Shown here piece after piece: positions 57,632-64,000 of a stretch of 64,000 bases of DNA. Made by a program: the position numbers and the translations under genes. This DNA is from Medicago truncatula (lineage: Eukaryota > Streptophyta > Magnoliopsida > Fabales > Fabaceae), in assembly GCF_003473485.1 (NCBI RefSeq), contig NC_053045.1, forward strand, positions 34,446,494 through 34,510,493. The letters run 5' to 3'. Position 1 is the stretch's first letter. The number at the start of each line of letters is the position of its first letter. The notes beneath the pieces are model-generated. The model did no database searches. It saw nothing but the letters and a program-made list of their open reading frames with translations, and was not told where the DNA came from.

Positions 57632-58422
57632 TGGGAACATATCAAGTGAGAATGATGCTTATATTTGAGAATTATATGATTGTTTTTTTGCCATTGGATT
57701 TAAATTTATGTTTGAGATTAATAGGTCTTAAAGTTAGTCGCATACACTTTATGTATTCTCTTTCCGGTTACATCTTTTCCTCTTACATTATCAAAACAAC
57801 ATGGTTGCCGAAACCGCCGCTATATATTCTCACCGCCATATCTATCTCCATTTCTATCTATCGCTCTCTCTCGTCGTTACATATGCCCTTACATTAATTA
57901 GTTTTTGTGCAACAGTAAGTTTAGCCATTAGAAAATTTAGTTTAAATGAAACTTGGGTAAAGAAAATGCACATAATCTATTATTGAAGACATGGATACAC
58001 AAAGTTCATACCTTTAATTATAATTGTCCATGGACGCATAAAGAATTCTACTGTATTAAGGGAATTTAAGTTCATGTCATAACTCTCAAATGATGGAGAA
58101 ATAGATAATCAATTGCAGAGTCATCCATGAGAAAGAATGGATAAAATGAAATAAATAAAAAAAGAGAAAGAAGGGAAAATGGAAAGGAAGAGACAAAATT
58201 TGGGATATGGATCAGTTTGAATTGGCGGTTGAGGAAGGGGGTGACAACGACCCCTTGGTTGTGGAAGGTTAATAGGGTCGTCAGAACTGATGGTGGAATG
58301 TGAGAGGAAGAAGAATTGCATCGTTTAAACATGCTTCTCGCATGACCCGCTTATTCATCTTTTAATCTCGATTGATCTTTTTAATTTGATGGCTACCTTT
58401 CATTCTCACATGATATGGCCCC
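57632..58422. mobile_element. Mutator-like non-autonomous element with perfect 9-bp duplication
   Basis: The flanks TGACCTTGT (57623-57631) and TGACCTTGT (58423-58431) are identical. The left terminus reads GGGAACATATCAAGTGAGAA. The right terminus in inverse complement reads GGGGCCATATCATGTGAGAA, and both continue to a GCCATTGGATTTAAA or GCCATCAAATTAAAA phrase and a GTTTGAGATTAA or AATCGAGATTAA phrase. Termini resemble those of 28213-29189. The interior is non-coding as far as I can see; its frames (57622-57897, 58072-58332) are unrecognised. Confidence 0.85.
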
Positions 58423-58431
58423 TGACCTTGT

Positions 58432-59700
58432 GTTTGTTTAAAGCACATTCGAGCTGGTCTGGTCTCGTAACCTTAAAATCAATGGTTCTTTAATTGCAGG
58501 TTAACCTCTTCCTGACCTAATGTTGGTTTGGTCAGCCCATTAGACGTATAATTCGTAAGGAATGGGATTTCTTGAAGAAGGATGAATTGTTGAGCTACAC
58601 GATGAAGGTAATATTCATCAATGAAGGTTTTGTTGTTGCGCCATTTAGACTTCAACTCATAAAGCATGTCATGGAAAACTAGGATGTTTATCCAATTTCC
58701 ATGAACGACATATGATGTCAAAGAAGAAAGTAAAGGACGACGATGTCTAAAGAATCCAAGATGGTGATGCCAATCTAAAATTTTCACATATGCTATAAAG
58801 CATATGAATAAACGCCACATAAGACGCGATTAAAAAGGATGGCTTTATGGTTAAACTTTTTATAGGATAAGGTATGGGAAATACAACCAAACATATAGTT
58901 GTAGAAACCATATGCGGCCCACTCGCTTATTGAAAGGATTTATTCCTTTGATCTAGTTGTTCCAACATAGAGAAGAAACATCGGCAGAGCAAGGAAATGA
59001 ACAAAGAATTCCAAGAGACATTATTTTCAGTATTAAGGAGAGAAGCAATATATAATTGAAGTTCTTTAACGATACAAATTGAGCATGTGCAAACAAATAA
59101 GGAAGGGATGCAAGCGACAATTGTTGCTTAGTTACTTTTTTTTTAGTAAGGTTATGATATTAGAGCATTCTCACTTTAAATCAACATATTTTTCGTTACT
59201 CATTTTATATGTGCTTTGTGGTTTTAAAGATAATCGTGATGGCGCCTCACGTTGAACTATTTTTTGTGTTATTGAAATTTTAGGAGTTCCAAATTGGTGT
59301 TGGTGAAGCAGCGGTGACAAAGACCCGGTTATTTTTGTTTTTCTAAAATCAATTTATTAATTTTTTTTTACGATCACACGTGTTTAAAAAACATTGTAAG
59401 TAGATTTTTGTCAAAATCTGATTGGGGATGTTGTGATTGAGCTTCAAAATCAGCTCAACTTGCGTGCATGAGTTTTCAATTGCTATTATCATTTCACAAG
59501 AAGATAATAGTGAGGTTTCAAAATCAAACAATCGTGAAACTTAAGAGTCAAGAGTGCATTTAAGCCCTCATATACAAAATTGTGGATAAATGAGTGTTTG
59601 TGTGTGTGTGTGAATGAGATACATGAGATTTAACAATGTTGTCATGATCTTATTCTTAAGATCGAATAATAGATCCTTTATCATATAATTTTTGTTTGAC
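58432..59700. other. Spacer, no gene seen
   Basis: AT-rich sequence with a short GT tract near 59596-59612. A 113-codon minus frame (58479-58820) contains no domain I recognise. It could be repeat-derived, but nothing firm supports this. Confidence 0.4.
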
Positions 59701-59759
59701 GGATACCGCATAGTTCTTAGCTTTAAATAGTAAAATATACCTTGAGAGCTTGTTGATGT

Positions 59760-60960
59760 AAGATTTTTACATTTCATAAAACTATTTACACGTAAGTATG
59801 ATAGGATCGTTTCCGCAAGGAGTTGCGTATTTCATAAGCATTTTCACAATATTTGTCACATTAAGTGTTTGGGTATAAATTGTTTGTTTGTGTAAAACTA
59901 TTTTCCTATTCGACATAAAAGTAAAACGAGAAGAGATAGGGCTATTTCGCTTGCGGTCAGAGACATCAACCAAGCGTAACAACTGCAATCTCTTGATCGA
60001 TTAACGAATTCTAGCTTTTTAAACGATACTATCACAATCACTCGACAATATCATTCGTGTCCAAATTATATTGTTATTTCTAAGGGATTGTTTAAACATT
60101 GATTTCCCAAACGTTTAAACGATCACAAAGTCGATTGGATCGTTTAATCGACGATTTCTCAACCGATTAAATGACCCAAAAGCATTAAGTTATAGATTAA
60201 AAGTGATTATCAAATATTAACATTCATGTCTAGAGTGATAACTTAAGGTAGATTGTTATTCTATTTATAGATTCAAAAGTATGTGTCCATATCATTTCAA
60301 ATCTCAATAAAACATAAAAGCAAGAATAACAACAATATTGAATAAATAGCTAGAACCATATATTAAATGATCAAAAGATTACATAATAGCTTGTTTGAAT
60401 ACCTCAAAACCACATGAGGTGATATAGCTATATATGTCTATGATAGCTTTGCAAAGGATAAAGAAGAAATGAAGATTCAATGATAAGATCCATGATATCT
60501 CAACAAATATTGGCTTGAATCTACTCCTAACTACCTTGCTTTGTGTTTCTCTCTCTAGAAAAGTCATAGTCTCTCTAAAAATGTAAATAAAACAATAAAT
60601 GAAATTGGTTGGAAAGAGAAGAGAAAACTATTTATATGGGCCACTTCTGCGAAATTTCGCTAATAGCCAAATATTTCACGATTACCGAAATGTATGAAAT
60701 CTGCCTCTGCACCAATGGTGTTGTTCCACATGTCCCTTATCCTCTTGATTTTCCTAAAGTTCGCTGATGGCGAAATTCTTCTGATGCAATTTCGCTAATG
60801 GCGAAATATTCGCTAATTACAAAATTCGGACTTCTGCTTCTGAACTTCACTGATGGTGAAACCTCTCTGAAACTTTGCCAATATTTCGCTAATGGCAAAA
60901 TATTCATTTTTTTTCTACAAAAAGACTCAAAAAATTCGAATCGAATATTCAATAAAAGAA
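59760..60960 (-). mobile_element. LTR-like fossil with a second palindrome type
   Basis: The stretch has the texture of a non-coding LTR or leader and lacks any coding frame with a domain. Between about 60650 and 60905, variants of ATTTCGCTAATGGCGAAAT (arms ATTTCGC and GCGAAAT) recur in complete and partial form. The ends are undefined, so family and orientation are tentative. Confidence 0.35.
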
Positions 60961-61147
60961 AATAATATAGCATCGAATATAAAAATTTAAATCAAATAAA
61001 TAAAATAAAAATAAAAACATTCATATAAAACAGAGGATAAAATAGACTTTTTATTAAATTTGTCGGTAGTAGTCAAGTTGAACCAAAGTGAGAGTATAGA
61101 TAAATATCTCTAGAAAATATCTGAAGAGAGAGAACAAATATCTTCTC

Positions 61148-61370
61148 TGGCCCAATAACCCATAATGAAGTAGGGTAAAGCTAACTCTACACAACGGGCC
61201 TAAACCGTCATAAGTTTAACCCTAGGTAGTAACCCTAGTTAACACGCTCCTCTCACTCTTCACCTATATAAACACCCCTTGAGTCCACTCTCAGAAATAT
61301 CTCAAGCAAATCCTTTGCCTCTATAACCTCCCTCCCAAACCCTAATTCAGTTTTCCCTTTGCTCTTTTCA
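61148..61370 (+). promoter_or_regulatory. Promoter and leader of the GRP gene
   Basis: A TATA box, TATATAAA, lies at 61265-61272, about 100 bp before the start codon. Upstream are site II-like motifs (TGGCCCAATAACCCA near 61148, GGGCCTAAACC near 61197) and two AACCCTAG motifs (near 61219 and 61231). The leader has a telo-box, AAACCCTAA, near 61338. Site II plus telo-box is typical of highly expressed growth and ribosome-related plant genes. Transcription should start near 61300. Confidence 0.7.
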
Positions 61371-62171
61371 ATGGCTGATGTTGAATACCGGTGCTTCGTC
61401 GGAGGTCTTGCATGGGCCACCGACAACGAAGCTCTCGAGAAAGCCTTCTCTCAATACGGCGAGATCGTTGATTCCAAGGTCCGTTTGTTGCTTGCAGGCT
61501 TCGGATCGGATCTGACACGATTTTGATTCGGATTTCTATGGAAACCTTTCTGATCTGTGATCTCCGATCTGTTCTGTGTTACTTGTTACTCTGTTACTTG
61601 ATCTATTTGTTACTGTTACTGTTACTGTATGATTTGATTCTTTTATTACTCACTCACACCAATAGGTACGTTCATCTTCTTCTTTGAACAAAAGTTGAAG
61701 ATCGATCGGTTACTATTCGGTTCTAGATCTATGGATCTGTTTTTTTATTTGAGATTTAGGGTTTAGATCTGATTTTGTTTGTGTTTTGTGCAGATCATTA
61801 ACGATCGTGAAACTGGACGATCAAGAGGTTTTGGATTTGTGACATTCGCTAACGAGAAATCCATGAACGATGCCATTGAAGCAATGAACGGTCAGGATTT
61901 GGACGGACGTAACATCACTGTGAACCAAGCTCAGAGCCGTGGTAGCGGTGGAGGTGGAGGAGGAGGCCGTGGTGGCGGTGGTTATGGAGGTGGTGGCGGT
62001 GGATATGGTGGAGAACGTCGTGGTTACGGTGGAGGTGGTGGATACGGAGGAGGAGGTGGTGGTGGATATGGAGAACGCCGTGGTGGAGGCGGTGGCTACA
62101 GCAGAGGAGGTGGTGGTGGAGGATATGGTGGTGGTGGATACAGCAGAGGTGGAGGTGATGGTGGTTATTAG
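61371..62171 (+). CDS. Glycine-rich RNA-binding protein (GRP7/GRP8 type)
   Basis: Nuclear-cytoplasmic hnRNP-like protein; in Arabidopsis GRP7 and GRP8 are clock-controlled and regulate splicing, including their own. Two exons, 61371-61478 and 61794-62171, phase 0; 161 aa. The RRM covers residues about 6-85, with RNP2 CFVGGL (8-13) and RNP1 RGFGFVTF (47-54). The C-terminal half is glycine-rich with GGYGGGG and GERRG repeats and ends GDGGY. The intron splits the RRM between the two RNP motifs, as in AtGRP7/8. The intron (61479-61793) contains a strong internal donor-like site, AATAG/GTACGT, at 61666. The alternative frame through the glycine-rich repeats (61939-62178) is a shadow. Confidence 0.95.
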
Positions 62172-64000
62172 GTTTTAGATTTGTCGTTTATGATTATTAT
62201 ACTAGATGTTGGGATCTAGCTCTGAAATTCTGTTTTTGTCACTGTTCTGTTATGGCTTCGTTTTGATGTGTCTTTTATTGGTGTATCTCTGAATTTGATT
62301 GTGTATAACGATCAATTTAAAGAAGAAAAAAAAAACTGAGATATTAGTTGCACCATATTTTCTGTGTTTTATTATTCGTTTTTTTTTTTTTCTTCTCATT
62401 TTTGCCTGCCGAATATTTAAAAATAATTTTATCTATAATCAAATCCAATCTATTATGAAAAACACTTTCCCAAGATAATCGATAAATATGAACAATGAGT
62501 TGTGACCTATAATTATAATGATCTTTTAATTTTTTTAATTTGGGTAATGAAGTCATCTGTTCATTTTAAAAAGTTTAGAAAAAGATGTGGTTTCATGATT
62601 TCCAATTTTTTAGTTTTTTCCTCACCTGATTACTTAGATTTTGCGTTACACGATTTGATTTTTTGTTTAGACTAAACGGCCATTCATTGCAATTGTACAT
62701 ATACAGCTTGTACTTATACGATTGATATTAGAACTTCCAAATTCTGATTTCTGCCACCATATATTTAAAATGGTTTAATTGCACTTTTGAACTGTTGTGA
62801 TTTCAGACCTTATCATCCATTATCTGTCCGTCTTGTAGGCTTTTTATTTAATATATCTTGTCAAAGTATTAAAATTTTGTTATGGGTACAATGAATTTTA
62901 AGAAATTTTCAATCTGAAACTGATTTTAATATGAAGTTTTGTGACCATGGATACAATAATTATGTTGGTAAGACAATCAAAATCCCTGCTATGCTAACCT
63001 TTGTTATGGTTGTTTCCAACATTTTCAATATGAGAGGAATAGGGTGAAAGAGGCATAATAGATCCGTTTAAGAGGGAAAAAAAATGCTTAATATATGCTT
63101 TGGTCCCTTAAATTATTTTTGGTTTTCATTTTGATCCCCTAACTATAAAACGTCTCAATTTGGTCCCATAAGTCTTCATCCGTTTCTTAATGTGGTCCTC
63201 TGCAATTTTTTGATGTGATTTTAACCATTTGATTGCATGTACATTGTATCTAATAGTTAACCGTGAGCACCTAATTTTTTTTCATTTCTTTTCAAAAACC
63301 TAAATCCTTTCTCTGTAATTGAAACTAAAATTCACAAAAAATCACAACCTTAGATTTACAACATCACAAAAAATCACTAATCAAAATAACTCAAAAATGA
63401 AATCTGATTTCCAACAACAGTCACCACAAGAGAAGAAAAAAGAATTCATCCTAATTTCTTTATTCTCTTTAAACCCCCCATTTTTGGTTCTGAATCAATC
63501 AAGCAATAACCATTTCTTCTTCTTCTAACGAATTTGATTCAAAATCCAGAAATTCGATGATCTAGAACCCATAAATTCCATGATTCAAAAACAAGAATCT
63601 ATCTATCTATATATACATGTATTCTAACCTACATTTTACCTATGTGTAACCTCACAAACATCCCCCTTTCTAACTATTTCCTTACATGCATTCTCTCATT
63701 ATAAGCAAGACTTTGCTTATGTGTCACCTCACCAATAATTCTTATTTCTTATATGAATTTTAGTATATTATATGAATGAATGCATTCTCCTATGAAAGGG
63801 TTATAATATTTAGTGTGACATAAATATTTTTAAACATGTAACTGCCACAATCCTTCAAAACTATGCAATTTCTCAACAAAAAAAAACATATATGCAACTG
63901 CTAAATGCAGCCACGAGTTATTGGCCAAATGAATTGTAAATGAATTGTGATTCACTGATTTGTGACTCCCATGAATTTATTGTGGCAATCTATGTGCAAA
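62172..64000. other. Downstream spacer with a truncated repeat arm
   Basis: The GRP 3' untranslated region occupies the first 200-300 bp. Around 63090-63225 is one arm of a 'TTTGGTCCC' repeat (GCTTAATATATGCTTTGGTC, then TTTGGTCCCATAAG), similar in style to the fold-back elements at 752 and 1238. No opposite arm is present in the window. No gene is supported to the window end. Confidence 0.5.

Noticed and set aside
61939-62178. 79-codon frame rich in valine and glutamate
   Set aside because: It is a shifted reading of the GRP glycine-codon repeats.

Overview
This window is nuclear DNA from a dicot plant, most likely a temperate legume of the Medicago/Trifolium type. The evidence is spliced genes with GT-AG introns, AT-rich spacers, and protein sequences close to Arabidopsis genes. 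Many small inverted-repeat DNA transposons, tRNA-derived SINEs, a LINE and LTR-type remnants fill the gaps. The species call is inference. All exon models were built by hand from open frames and splice sites, and reading-frame phase was checked across every junction.

Layout. 1-5205: gene-free, with two fold-back elements and a diverged direct repeat. 5206-9005 (-): cyclase-associated protein CAP1, 10 coding exons, 472 aa. 9006-11501: spacer with LTR-retroelement scraps. 11502-14810 (-): single-pass membrane receptor-like kinase of the At1g01540 type, 7 exons, 457 aa. 14811-29454: transposon-dense zone. It holds a four-level nest of insertions, a LINE relic and several Mutator-type non-autonomous elements. 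29455-32934 (+): BTB/POZ protein, 2 exons, 487 aa. 34977-37077 (-): At1g01500-like protein, 2 coding exons, 311 aa, with a transposon in its intron. 37078-41569: spacer. 41570-41895 (-): first two exons of a small NFD6-like organellar protein, divergent from 42714-49668 (+): cytosolic phenylalanyl-tRNA synthetase alpha subunit, 18 exons, 488 aa. 53850-56983 (-): plastid mTERF of the EMB2219/MTERF2 type, 6 exons, 617 aa. 57134-57205 (+): tRNA-Gln(CTG). 61371-62171 (+): glycine-rich RNA-binding protein of the GRP7/GRP8 type, 2 exons, 161 aa.

The genes are housekeeping or regulatory singletons, not one pathway: actin turnover (CAP1), signalling (kinase), translation (FRSA, tRNA-Gln), plastid/organelle expression (mTERF, NFD6-like) and RNA processing (GRP). 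Their order is informative. From memory of Arabidopsis locus numbers, the kinase and the At1g01500-like gene lie close together at the top of chromosome 1. FRSA, mTERF2 and GRP7/8 belong to a duplicated chr2/chr4 block. The window therefore looks like a less rearranged version of those segments.

I found no evidence of an undescribed multi-gene system. The most interesting structures are the nested insertion at 22762-28182 and a Mutator-type MITE family with three copies flanked by 9-bp target duplications. Others are a SINE inside a LINE inside an FRSA intron, a GC-AG intron, and three LTR-like regions that each carry a different repeated hyphenated palindrome.
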